Assembly (NCBI RefSeq): GCF_014640315.1
Contig: NZ_BMGS01000003.1
Location: 1 to 64,000, forward strand
Source of the DNA: Hymenobacter glacieicola
Lineage (GTDB): Bacteria > Bacteroidota > Bacteroidia > Cytophagales > Hymenobacteraceae
Length of the DNA stretch: 64,000 nt
Direction: 5' to 3'
The notes beneath the pieces were generated by a model that saw only the letters and a list, made by a program, of their open reading frames with translations, was not told the DNA's origin and made no database searches. The translations under genes and the position numbers were made by a program. The stretch's first letter is position 1, and each line of letters opens with the position of its first letter. Positions 1 to 7,513 of this stretch are shown here, piece after piece.

Positions 1-59
1 GCATCCGCTTGCAACTCGTCATCGATGCGCATAACCAACGCATAGAAGCAGATGGCTAA
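1..59 (+). CDS. C-terminal fragment of an unrecognised protein (cut by window edge)
   Basis: An open frame enters from the left edge and stops with TAA at 57-59, giving a C-terminus that ends in NQRIEADG. It lies 55 nt upstream of, and in the same direction as, the DUF2326-type ATPase, so the two could share an operon. In ABC three-component defence systems the ATPase is often preceded by a small middle component. This fragment is too short to show whether it is one. Its reality as a coding end is only inferred. Confidence 0.3.
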   Translation, partial: IRLQLVIDAHNQRIEADG

Positions 60-114
60 TCACCTGCTATTTTACCACCACCAGATTTTTTTGAACCTCA
101 CGTCTACCTTGTAA

Positions 115-1857
115 ATGATCAAGCTAAAAAAACTTTACAGCCAGCCAGAAATATTTGACCCTATCACCTTTGAGTATGGGTTAAATATAATTATGGGCGA
201 AAGATCAGAAAGCAGTGACAAAAAAATCGGGGTTGGAAAATCTATCTGCATAGAATTCCTTAACTATTGTTTGCTCAAAAATTATTCTACGAGCAGAATA
301 TCTTTAATACCTAAAGAGGCTTTAGATCTTGATACTATAATTTGCCTTGACCTTGATTTCAAATCATATCAATTAACCATTAATCGCTCTCTTGGAAACC
401 ATGAAAGGATAGTCATCTTCAAAGATGGCGAACCTATTGTTTTCGAAAAGGCCGATGAGGCTTCTGAATATCTAGGAAGCCTGTATTTTGAAGATTATCC
501 AGTAGCAACAACACGAATTAGCTTTAGAAATTTATTAGCTCCAATTATAAGAGATGAAAGATCTGAGTTTAAGGATATAATCAAATGCTTTGATACAAGC
601 AAATTAATACCAAGAGATTATAAACCCCACCTATTTTTCTTAAATTTAGATATTGAGCTGTACAATGAAATTGCAAAAACTATTTCTAACTACGACAAAA
701 AAAGTAGCTTTGTATCTGAAACAAAGAAACTACTAACCAATAATGGTACAGTTAAAATAAGTGATGCTAAAGCTCATTTAAATGAACTTGAAAGCGAAGT
801 ATCTAAGATCAATTCCTCTATAGAACAGCTAAAAAGCTATGAATCATTTGACGTCATACAAAGTGACGTTATTAAATTTGAAAGCAAATTATCAGATTTA
901 AGAAGCAAACAAAAAGCAATTAGACACGAAATAAAACAGATAACTTCTTTTCCGCAACACGAAAATATTGATGACAATGAGATAGGAATGCTCTTTAATC
1001 AATTTAAAAGCGGATTGGGAGACATAGTAAGCAAATCCGTAGAACAAACTAGAGAATTCAAATATAAGATTGACAATTTTAGAAATACAATTATACATAA
1101 TAGGTTAGAAACCATAAAGCTTGAACTTTCTATAATTACTAACGAAATCAAAGATATTGACGAAATACTATCTAACAAACTTAATTTAATAGACAATGGA
1201 ACACTGGTTAAAGATCTTAAATCAGCAATAAACATTTTTAACAGCAAAAACACTGAATTAAGCAGACTTAGATCTTTAATAGATAGATATGACACTTCCG
1301 AAAGGGAGAAAAAGAAGCTACAAGCAGAAAAAATCAAGCTTATCTCAAAACTTGACCAACATATTTTTGAAACTGAGCTAATTATAAATAGTTTTAAAAA
1401 CACAATATTAGATATACACGAAAAAATAATGGGCAACAAAGAAGCTCATTTTGAAATAAAAACCACAAATAATAAAGAATTTATAAATTTCATACTAAGA
1501 ACAGATTATGATGGAAGTCATACAACAGAGCGAATGAAAGTCTTTATATATGACACAGCTCTAATGTTTAACGAATACACAAAATCAAGACACCCTGGCT
1601 TTTTAGTACATGACAACATATTTGATAAAGATGATGATACTTTAGAGAAGAGTTTAAACTTTATTTTTAAACAGGATTTTGACAATCCTAACACCTTTCA
1701 ATATATATTAACATTAAATAGTGACTTAGTAGATTCTATAATCAGAACAAATACGTTAAATTTCGATATTTCAGATTACAAAGTAGCCTCTTTCACAAAA
1801 GATTCCCGTTTTTTAAAGCATACTCCAAAATACACAGAATTGGCAAGCAAGAAATAA
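115..1857 (+). CDS. DUF2326-type (YydD/ABC-3C-like) SMC-family ATPase
   Basis: 580-residue ATPase with an SMC/RecN-like layout. A Walker A motif (GVGKS, residues 39-43) is followed by long helical, Lys/Glu-rich coiled-coil stretches (about 200-440) and a C-terminal part ending the ATPase fold with FLVHDNIFDKDDD, typical of DUF2326. Relatives of this family occur as the ATPase of ABC three-component systems and other conflict loci, where they probably sense or act on DNA or RNA; that role is inferred here. The codon use is very AT-rich, unlike every neighbouring gene, which indicates recent transfer. ATG 115 is chosen because an in-frame TAA lies directly before it (112-114). A terminator follows immediately. 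The partner genes, if any, lie left of the window. Confidence 0.75.
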   Translation: MIKLKKLYSQPEIFDPITFEYGLNIIMGERSESSDKKIGVGKSICIEFLNYCLLKNYSTSRISLIPKEALDLDTIICLDLDFKSYQLTINRSLGNHERIVIFKDGEPIVFEKADEASEYLGSLYFEDYPVATTRISFRNLLAPIIRDERSEFKDIIKCFDTSKLIPRDYKPHLFFLNLDIELYNEIAKTISNYDKKSSFVSETKKLLTNNGTVKISDAKAHLNELESEVSKINSSIEQLKSYESFDVIQSDVIKFESKLSDLRSKQKAIRHEIKQITSFPQHENIDDNEIGMLFNQFKSGLGDIVSKSVEQTREFKYKIDNFRNTIIHNRLETIKLELSIITNEIKDIDEILSNKLNLIDNGTLVKDLKSAINIFNSKNTELSRLRSLIDRYDTSEREKKKLQAEKIKLISKLDQHIFETELIINSFKNTILDIHEKIMGNKEAHFEIKTTNNKEFINFILRTDYDGSHTTERMKVFIYDTALMFNEYTKSRHPGFLVHDNIFDKDDDTLEKSLNFIFKQDFDNPNTFQYILTLNSDLVDSIIRTNTLNFDISDYKVASFTKDSRFLKHTPKYTELASKK

Positions 1858-1893
1858 AAAGCGGCTGAAGCTTCATAAAGCTCCAGCCGCTTT
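1857..1893. terminator. Bidirectional terminator between the DUF2326 gene and lpdA
   Basis: Inverted repeat with arms AAAGCGGCTG and CAGCCGCTTT and A/T-rich flanks, sitting between two convergent stop codons. It can serve both genes. Confidence 0.75.
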
Positions 1894-1917
1894 CGCGTTA
1901 ATGATGTTCAGCAGGAA

Positions 1918-3324
1918 TTACATGTGAATCGCGCGGTTCTCTGTAGCAGCTAAGCAGGCTTCCTTCATGGCTTCGGCGTAGGTGGGGTGGGCGTGGCTCA
2001 TGCGGGCTACGTCCTCGGCGGAGGCGCGGAACTCCATGGCCGTAACGGCTTCGGCAATGAGGTCGGCGATGCGCGGGCCAATCATGTGCACACCCAGGAT
2101 TTCGTCGGTTTCCTTGTCGGCCAGTACTTTCACGAAGCCATCGAGGTCCATGGAGGCGCGGGCGCGGCCCGAGGCACGGAAGGGGAACGAGCCGGTTTTG
2201 TAGGCCTTGCCCTGCTCCTTCAGCTGCTCCTCGGTATAGCCGACTCCCGCCACTTCGGGCCAGGTGTACACTACCCCCGGGATGAGCAGGTAGTTTACGT
2301 GCGGCTTCTGGCCGGCAATGGTTTCGGCCACGAACACGCCTTCTTCCTCGGCCTTGTGGGCCAGCATAGCTCCCCGAATCACGTCGCCGATGGCGTAGAT
2401 GCCGGGCACCGAGGTTTGCAGGTGTTCATCGACCTTGATGCGGCCGCGCTCCTCCATTTCTACGCCGGCCGCTTCCAGATTCAGGCCTGCGGTGTAGGGC
2501 ACGCGGCCCACAGCTACCAGGCAGTAGTCGCCTTCAAACTTCACTTCCTCGCCTTTGGGGTTGGTAGCGGTTACGGTTACGGCGTCGCCCTCGCGGGTAG
2601 CACCGGTTACTTTGTGGCTCAGGAAGAACTCAATGCCGATTTTGCCCAGGATGCGCTTCAGCTCTTTGCCGAGGGCGCGGTCCATGGTCGGGATGAGGGA
2701 GTCCATGAACTCAATCACCGATACTTTCGCGCCGAGGCGAGCGTACACTGAAGCCATTTCCAGCCCGATTACGCCGCCGCCAATCACAATCATGTGCTTG
2801 GGCACCTCCCGGATGTTCAGGGCCTCGGTGCTGGTGATGATGCGCTGCTTGTCCTGCTGAATGAAGGGTAGCACGGTGGGCTTGGAGCCAGTCGCAATGA
2901 TGACGTTTTTCGTCTCGATCTGCTGCTCCTCACCGCCCGCGGTGGGCTGGATTTTGATGTGATTCTTATCCACGAACGAACCGACGCCGTGCAGCACGTC
3001 GATCTTGTTCTTCTTCATCAGAAACTGGATGCCGTCGGTATTGGCCTTCACCACCCCGTTCTTCCGGTCGATGAGTTGGTTCATGTTGATCTGCAAGTCG
3101 CTCAGCTCAATGCCGTGCTCCTTGAAGGTGTGGCCGGCATTGTGGAAGTGCTCCGTGGAGTCGAGCAGGGCCTTGCTGGGAATGCAGCCCACGTTGAGGC
3201 AGGTGCCGCCCAGGGTGTCGTACTTCTCGATAAGGGCCGTTTTGAGGCCGAGCTGGGCGCAGCGGATGGCCGCCACATAACCGCCGGGCCCGGAGCCGAT
3301 GACGGTAACGTCGTATTGGTTCAT
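1918..3324 (-). CDS. lpdA: Dihydrolipoyl dehydrogenase (E3 / glycine cleavage L protein)
   Basis: Flavoprotein that reoxidises dihydrolipoyl groups of 2-oxoacid dehydrogenases and the glycine cleavage H protein, passing electrons to NAD+. Visible features are the FAD Rossmann motif GSGPGG (residues 10-15), the redox disulfide in GGTCLNVGCIPSK (Cys42, Cys47), a second NAD-binding motif GGGVIGLE, the FAD-contacting AIGDV, and the C-terminal His446-Pro/Glu451 pair of the active site. At 468 residues the length is normal. An open frame continues 80 codons upstream, but the ATG at 3324 starts directly at the FAD fold and a TACCTTCG box lies 30 nt before it. Its likely partners odhA/odhB, gcvP and the fused E1 are elsewhere in the window, not in an operon with it. 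Confidence 0.96.
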   Translation of the reverse strand: MNQYDVTVIGSGPGGYVAAIRCAQLGLKTALIEKYDTLGGTCLNVGCIPSKALLDSTEHFHNAGHTFKEHGIELSDLQINMNQLIDRKNGVVKANTDGIQFLMKKNKIDVLHGVGSFVDKNHIKIQPTAGGEEQQIETKNVIIATGSKPTVLPFIQQDKQRIITSTEALNIREVPKHMIVIGGGVIGLEMASVYARLGAKVSVIEFMDSLIPTMDRALGKELKRILGKIGIEFFLSHKVTGATREGDAVTVTATNPKGEEVKFEGDYCLVAVGRVPYTAGLNLEAAGVEMEERGRIKVDEHLQTSVPGIYAIGDVIRGAMLAHKAEEEGVFVAETIAGQKPHVNYLLIPGVVYTWPEVAGVGYTEEQLKEQGKAYKTGSFPFRASGRARASMDLDGFVKVLADKETDEILGVHMIGPRIADLIAEAVTAMEFRASAEDVARMSHAHPTYAEAMKEACLAATENRAIHM

Positions 3325-3355
3325 GCTAAGGTGAATTCGGTGGAAATCAACGGAG

Positions 3356-3363
3356 CGAAGGTA
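3356..3363 (-). promoter_or_regulatory. Candidate -7 box of lpdA
   Basis: TACCTTCG on the minus strand, one mismatch from the Bacteroidota -7 consensus TAnnTTTG, 31 nt before the lpdA ATG. No clear -33 box was found. Confidence 0.45.
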
Positions 3364-3513
3364 CGGACGGCGAAGTTGGGAAATGGTGCAATGGCAAGTT
3401 TTTACGTTCCAATGATGCAGGTGGCAACGTTGCTTAAACCAGGTCAGAGCCAGAAACCATCTTTGCCTTTCGGCTGAAAAGCAGAACCGTTTTCTGCTGG
3501 ACAGGCCACCCCG

Positions 3514-3557
3514 AAAAACGAGCAGCTCCCTTTCCGGGTTGGAAAGGGAGCTGCTCG
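3514..3557 (-). terminator. Rho-independent terminator of the Roadblock cluster
   Basis: Perfect 17-bp stem (3519-3535 with 3541-3557) and 5-nt loop, followed on the minus strand by a run of five T. It lies 27 nt after the stop of the last Roadblock gene. Confidence 0.85.
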
Positions 3558-3583
3558 TAATCATAGCTCAGATGGCGGCATCT

Positions 3584-4021
3584 CTACCCCACAGCAGGCT
3601 CCAACTGCCCCACCTGGCTGCGCAGCACCTCGCGGGCCATGGCCAGGCTGGTGCTACCGGAGTCGACGACCAGGTAGATAAACCGTCCGCCGTTGTCCGT
3701 TAGTTGCAGCAAGTGCAGCTGGCTGGAAAGGGTAATGAGGATGTCCTCGATGGCCTCACCCTGCAACGCCAGCGCGGTCAGGGCTTTGAGCTTGTGCTTG
3801 ACCACTTCCGCGTTGTAGGCGGCCGCCGTGCCGGGGTCGATGGCAGATGAGTTGGTGTGCACCGCCAGGCTAGTGCCGGTGGCTACCTCTACTACGGCCA
3901 CGGCCAGCAGCTCCGGCAGCTGCGCCAGCACGTTTTGCACGACCAGAGTCGCTAGCGGGTCGGGCTTGGGAAGCCTGTCGGGCCGGCGGGAGGCTTTCTT
4001 ACGGTACGATTTCGGCTTCAC
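3584..4021 (-). CDS. Roadblock/LC7-like protein 1
   Basis: 145 residues. After a basic, Pro-rich N-terminus of about 22 residues comes a Roadblock/LC7-type fold: a VAVVEVATGTSLA strand pair, a central helix with KLKALTAL, a DILITLSSQLHLLQL strand pair, and the C-terminal helix SLAMAREVLRSQV. Such domains usually form dimers that act as scaffolds or GTPase-activating partners of small Ras-like GTPases (for example MglB with MglA). No GTPase is nearby. The only possible start before the domain is GTG at 4021, because a TAA lies four codons upstream. It is the last of four co-directional genes (spacing 37 nt) and is followed by a strong terminator. Two paralogues sit upstream in the same run. 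Confidence 0.75.
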   Translation of the reverse strand: MKPKSYRKKASRRPDRLPKPDPLATLVVQNVLAQLPELLAVAVVEVATGTSLAVHTNSSAIDPGTAAAYNAEVVKHKLKALTALALQGEAIEDILITLSSQLHLLQLTDNGGRFIYLVVDSGSTSLAMAREVLRSQVGQLEPAVG

Positions 4022-4058
4022 TCCCTCTGGTTACTAGGTACTCAGGCGCGGTAGGCGC

Positions 4059-4751
4059 CTAGAAAAACAGCCAGCGCTTTTTCTGCTGGGCGCGGGGCAA
4101 TAGGGTTACATCGGCGGTGCGGGAGCCTTTCACGGCCACCTCTTCGTCGTGGTAACCACCGTAGCCATACTTCAGAGAGCTGGTGCCGGCGGGTACCGTC
4201 AGCACGTACTCGCCCTGGGCGTTGGTAGATACCCCGCGCAGGCTGCCGGGCTGCATCACGGTAGCACCTACCAGGGGCTGACCGTTTTCGCCCTTAATCT
4301 GGCCGCGCACGGTAATCATGCGCATGGAAGCAGCTGCGGAGGCCATTTCGGCCGAGGCGCCGGCTTCCAGCGCTTCCTTAGCTGCTACATCCGTAGGCAG
4401 GCTGCCAGTGGGCAGGTTCTCGGTGGGGGTGCGAGTGCCGGCAAATACCACGGTGCCTACCAGCACGGCCGAGGCCACGAGGGTAGTGGCGCGACGGCGG
4501 AAGCGCACGGGCTCGGCCCGGATGTATTGAATCTGACGGTTTACCCAGCTCGGGGCCAGGGCTGCCTCTTGGGCGGCCTGCAACTCCTGCCAACGGGTAA
4601 GGGTCGAGTGGGCCTGATCGGCATCCCGATGCAGGTAGGCTTCCACGGCTTGCGCCGAAGCCTTGCTTAAGTCGCCACGTAGGTAGGCGTCCCGGTACAC
4701 GGGCAGCAGCTCACCGGTTTGCGGATCGAAGGGAGAAGCTGTCAATTTCAT
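4059..4751 (-). CDS. Single-pass membrane protein with carboxypeptidase-regulatory-like domain
   Basis: 230 residues. An N-terminal helical, probably cytoplasmic part (1-86, ending in a basic RFRRR cluster) precedes one transmembrane segment (about 88-105). An Ala/Glu-rich linker and a beta-sandwich of the carboxypeptidase-regulatory type (about 147-205, with GQPLVGATV and TNAQGEYVLTVPAG) should lie outside. The layout recalls anti-sigma/regulator proteins of Bacteroidota, but no anti-sigma motif is visible. It sits inside the Roadblock cluster, so it may be the membrane anchor or signal input for those cytoplasmic proteins; that is inference. Confidence 0.65.
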   Translation of the reverse strand: MKLTASPFDPQTGELLPVYRDAYLRGDLSKASAQAVEAYLHRDADQAHSTLTRWQELQAAQEAALAPSWVNRQIQYIRAEPVRFRRRATTLVASAVLVGTVVFAGTRTPTENLPTGSLPTDVAAKEALEAGASAEMASAAASMRMITVRGQIKGENGQPLVGATVMQPGSLRGVSTNAQGEYVLTVPAGTSSLKYGYGGYHDEEVAVKGSRTADVTLLPRAQQKKRWLFF

Positions 4752-4834
4752 AGGCGGGTAGGAAGTTGAAGTGAATAATTAGAAAAAGGAAACGTGGTAC
4801 TCTTCTCCTCACAACACGGCAGCCCGATCCGCAA

Positions 4835-5278
4835 CTACTCCTCACAGGTCCGCATCACCTCGCGGGCAATGCCCAGGTTGGTGTCCCGGCAGTCCACGGC
4901 TACGTACAGAAACCGCCGGCCATCGGGCAGCAGACGCAGCAAGTGCAACTGTGAGTGCAGCGTAATCAGGATTTCTTCCAGCTGCTCCTCGGCCCCCAAC
5001 TGCAAGGCGGCCAGCGCCCGGCGCTGCTGGCGTACTACCTCGGCGTTGAAGTCCAGTGCCTTACTGAGGTTAAACTCGCGGGAAGTGGTGTAAGTAGCCA
5101 GGGCCTGCCCGGAGTCTACTTCTACCACGGCCGCTCCCAGCAATTCAGGAAGGCCAGTCAGTACCTGCTGTAGTATTCGTTCAGAGGCAGCCTTTTCAGG
5201 ACCCGTTGCTGAGGAAACAATCCGGTTGGTAACGGGCCCCGTTAGCTCCTGCAACCGTTGAAAAAAAGGAATTTGCAT
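4835..5278 (-). CDS. Roadblock/LC7-like protein 2
   Basis: 147 residues and the most divergent of the three paralogues. It has a longer N-terminal helix region (1-40) before the strand pair GAAVVEVDSGQALA, then EILITLHSQLHLLRL and the closing helix DTNLGIAREVMRT. Compared with paralogues 1 and 3 the middle loop carries REFNLSKALDFN in place of the Pro-rich DP(G/D)TAAAYN segment. The ATG at 5278 is preferred over an ATG 28 codons upstream because the extra residues are Arg/Pro-rich and unlike the paralogues. It lies 83 nt before the membrane protein gene. No GTP-binding protein is encoded near it. Confidence 0.72.
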   Translation of the reverse strand: MQIPFFQRLQELTGPVTNRIVSSATGPEKAASERILQQVLTGLPELLGAAVVEVDSGQALATYTTSREFNLSKALDFNAEVVRQQRRALAALQLGAEEQLEEILITLHSQLHLLRLLPDGRRFLYVAVDCRDTNLGIAREVMRTCEE

Positions 5279-5458
5279 AGGCCTACTTAAAAGCGCCGGT
5301 GCACAAGCGCCCCTCGGGCATCGGCCCTGGCCGGCCACTCTGGCCCTTCGCCGCCACGCCAAGCAGCGCCACCGGAACGGAACCGGCGAGTACCGAACGA
5401 GTGGGCCCGGCCCAACCCGTCCGGCCTGGCTTTAGGTGTACAGCTCCCGTCCTTAGGC

Positions 5459-5842
5459 TTAGTTATTAAGGGTAGCCACGTGGCTGCGCAGCACCTCGCG
5501 GGCAATGGCCAGGTTCGTGTCGCGGGAATTTACTACCAGGTAAATGAACTTGGTGCCGGCCTCAGTCAGCTTCAGCAGGTGAATCTGGTTGGAGAGGGTA
5601 ATGAGGATGTCCTCGATGGTTTCCCCCTGCAGCTTCAGGGCCGTCATGGCCTTTTGCTTCTGCTTTACTACTTCGGTGTTGTAAGCGGCCGCCGTATCGG
5701 GGTTGAGGGCAGGCGAGTTGGAGTGCGACGCCAGGCTCATGCCGGAGGTAACATCAACTACAGCCACGGCCACCAGGCTGGGCAGGTCGTTGATGATGCC
5801 TTCTACTACTTTACCGGCGGGGTTATTAACTGAGTAAGCCAT
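5459..5842 (-). CDS. Roadblock/LC7-like protein 3
   Basis: 127 residues, the shortest and simplest paralogue and probably the first gene of the run. It is almost entirely the Roadblock/LC7-type domain: VAVVDVTSGMSLA, the helix with EVVKQKQKAMTALKL, DILITLSNQIHLLKL, and the last helix DTNLAIAREVLRS. It is closely similar to paralogue 1 over the whole domain, including the NPDTAAAYN loop. The ATG at 5842 gives a start just before the first helix. A 180-nt gap separates it from paralogue 2, so that gap could hold an internal promoter. Confidence 0.75.
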   Translation of the reverse strand: MAYSVNNPAGKVVEGIINDLPSLVAVAVVDVTSGMSLASHSNSPALNPDTAAAYNTEVVKQKQKAMTALKLQGETIEDILITLSNQIHLLKLTEAGTKFIYLVVNSRDTNLAIAREVLRSHVATLNN

Positions 5843-6399
5843 GCTACTGAATGGAGAAAATATAAGAGGAGGTGAAAAGTCAATCCGCACAAGCCGCCTG
5901 TTCCTCTGCTGCTACCCAGCCCCCGGCCCACGCGTTGGCCCGTTGCTGATTGCTTAAAAGAAGTCGTAAGTAAAACTTGTGGCAAGACTCCTGACTTGCT
6001 GGCACCGAGGGCCACAACAGGATGAATTGGTTTACAAATCTCTCTAGAATCCCGCCCCTAAAAAATGACTTTCGTCAACACAAAAAATGATATTGATTAA
6101 ATTTTTCCCGCTGCTTACAGCCTGGGAAACCATAATGGGATTAATAAAGTACTATAAATACTAACTTATAAAATACTCCTCATTAAAACAAAACTCCCCC
6201 GCCAATTAGTACCGGCCGGGGGAGTACGGAAAGGCTGTTCTGCTGGTTTCAGCAAGGGGCATTTTTTTTCAGGCCAGGCCAGCTAACCTGTTTTACCAGG
6301 TTGCCTTATAGCATACCAGCCGTAGTACGAGCTACGCGGGAGGCCCACCGCTAGAATGAGCGGGTACTCGACCAAGACCTGACTAATGCTACCCCTGCC
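5843..6399. other. 557-nt intergenic region
   Basis: Contains the upstream region of the Roadblock run and the 3' region of the Crp/Fnr gene, both read on the minus strand. The part at 6050-6190 is AT-rich and contains runs of A and T. Apart from the hairpin at 6188-6223, no gene or known RNA was recognised. Confidence 0.5.
6188..6223 (-). terminator. Probable terminator downstream of the Crp/Fnr gene
   Basis: Inverted repeat ACTCCCCCG / CGGGGGAGT. On the minus strand it is followed by TTTTGTTTT. It lies about 180 nt after the Crp/Fnr stop codon, implying a long 3' untranslated region. Confidence 0.6.
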
Positions 6400-7107
6400 T
6401 TAATCGTAAAGGGCAGCCAAATAGGTCAGCTTATCTACGTTTAGGATAGTGATGCGGCTGCCTTGGGTGGCCACCAGCCCTTCGTCGCGGAACTCGGAGA
6501 GCAGGCGGCTGGCGGTTTCCTTGGCCGTACCCATTAGCGCGGCCAGGTCTTCGCGGGAGATGGGGATACTGAAGGGCTCATCGGTGGCGGGCCGAAATAC
6601 GTTGTAGAGCAGTAGCAGGGCTTCGGCCAGCCGCTCACGCACGGGTTTGTAGGAGCCGTGCAGCATCCGCTCCTCAGCCTCGCCCAGGGCCTTGGCCAGC
6701 AGGCGCATCAGGGAATGAGCAAACTGAGCATTCTGCTCAATGAGGCTGAAAAAATCAGTGCGCGGCACCAGGCACACCACGCAGTCGGTGAGGGCGGTGG
6801 CAGCCGTGGAGTAGCTGCCCCCCATCATCAGGGAGCGGTAGCCGATAACGTCGCCTTCCTTCACCAACCGGATGATGTGCTCCTTGCCATCAGCACTGAG
6901 TTTGGACACCTTAATCTTGCCCTGGTGCACGCAGTAGAGCCCATTGGCCCGGCTACCCTGCTGAAATATTACTTGCCCTTTGTGGTAGGACTGGTGCACC
7001 TTTCCACCCGAAATAAAGGCCAACTCGCCGTGCTGGCAGGCCCCCAGCAACGACTGTTGCACGTGCGGGCAGTTCTGACAATTGACGGGAACAGAGGGAA
7101 CTATCAT
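6400..7107 (-). CDS. Crp/Fnr-family transcription regulator
   Basis: 235 residues. A cyclic-nucleotide-binding-type beta-roll (about 25-145; GQVIFQQGSRANGLYCVHQG, then EGDVIGYRSLM) is followed by a dimer helix and a C-terminal winged helix-turn-helix (about 184-207, REDLAALMGTAKETASRLL). Cys10, Cys13 and Cys24 form an N-terminal C-x2-C-x10-C group, and a further Cys pair lies in DCVVCLVP. This resembles, without exactly matching, the ligand spacing of the oxygen sensor FNR, so a redox or Fe-S function is possible but unproven. The truncated haemoglobin genes a few kb away fit an oxygen or nitrosative theme. It appears to be a single-gene transcript. Confidence 0.9.
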   Translation of the reverse strand: MIVPSVPVNCQNCPHVQQSLLGACQHGELAFISGGKVHQSYHKGQVIFQQGSRANGLYCVHQGKIKVSKLSADGKEHIIRLVKEGDVIGYRSLMMGGSYSTAATALTDCVVCLVPRTDFFSLIEQNAQFAHSLMRLLAKALGEAEERMLHGSYKPVRERLAEALLLLYNVFRPATDEPFSIPISREDLAALMGTAKETASRLLSEFRDEGLVATQGSRITILNVDKLTYLAALYD

Positions 7108-7513
7108 AAGGTAATACGATATAGACTACTTGCCCTGGCGCTGCAGGCTGTGCTGAAAGCCGTTGGTAGTACGACTGCCTTGGCAAAATTCAAATCACCT
7201 TCTCTTCAAAAGCTAGCCCATTGCTGCGGCTATCGTTCTCTTAATTGGCTATCTAAACTACAGATAGCACGCATTTGTGCCATTACCACCAGCAAAATTA
7301 ACTTATTTTTAATCCTATAATGCACTTAATTAGCTCACGCACTGTCCTATAATGACACAATGCTTTTCCATTAAGAGAATGAGCTTCTTAAAATAAGACT
7401 ACTAGTACGTTTACCCCTGTCCCCTTGGCTGTTTAGTCGTAGCTACAACGGCGCGCTTATATTTATCCTAACCTCCCCTATCTGTTACCCATAGCTTTGG
7501 ACGTAAGCCTGGG
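7108..7513. other. 406-nt intergenic region before the Crp/Fnr gene
   Basis: AT-rich and without a convincing gene. A TAATTTTG box on the minus strand (7293-7300) is a possible -7 element for the Crp/Fnr gene, but no good -33 partner is visible. No terminator was found for the M1 peptidase gene that ends at 7514. Confidence 0.4.

Noticed and set aside
60..158. Open frame continuing after the first stop codon (57-59)
   Set aside because: It would encode a Pro-rich stretch of about 32 residues overlapping the ATPase start, with no start codon or family match; probably chance. A frameshifted or suppressed extension cannot be excluded from this edge fragment.
6658..7320. Plus-strand frame of 220 codons over the Crp/Fnr gene
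   Set aside because: Antisense to a well-supported regulator. The low-complexity translation has no domain.
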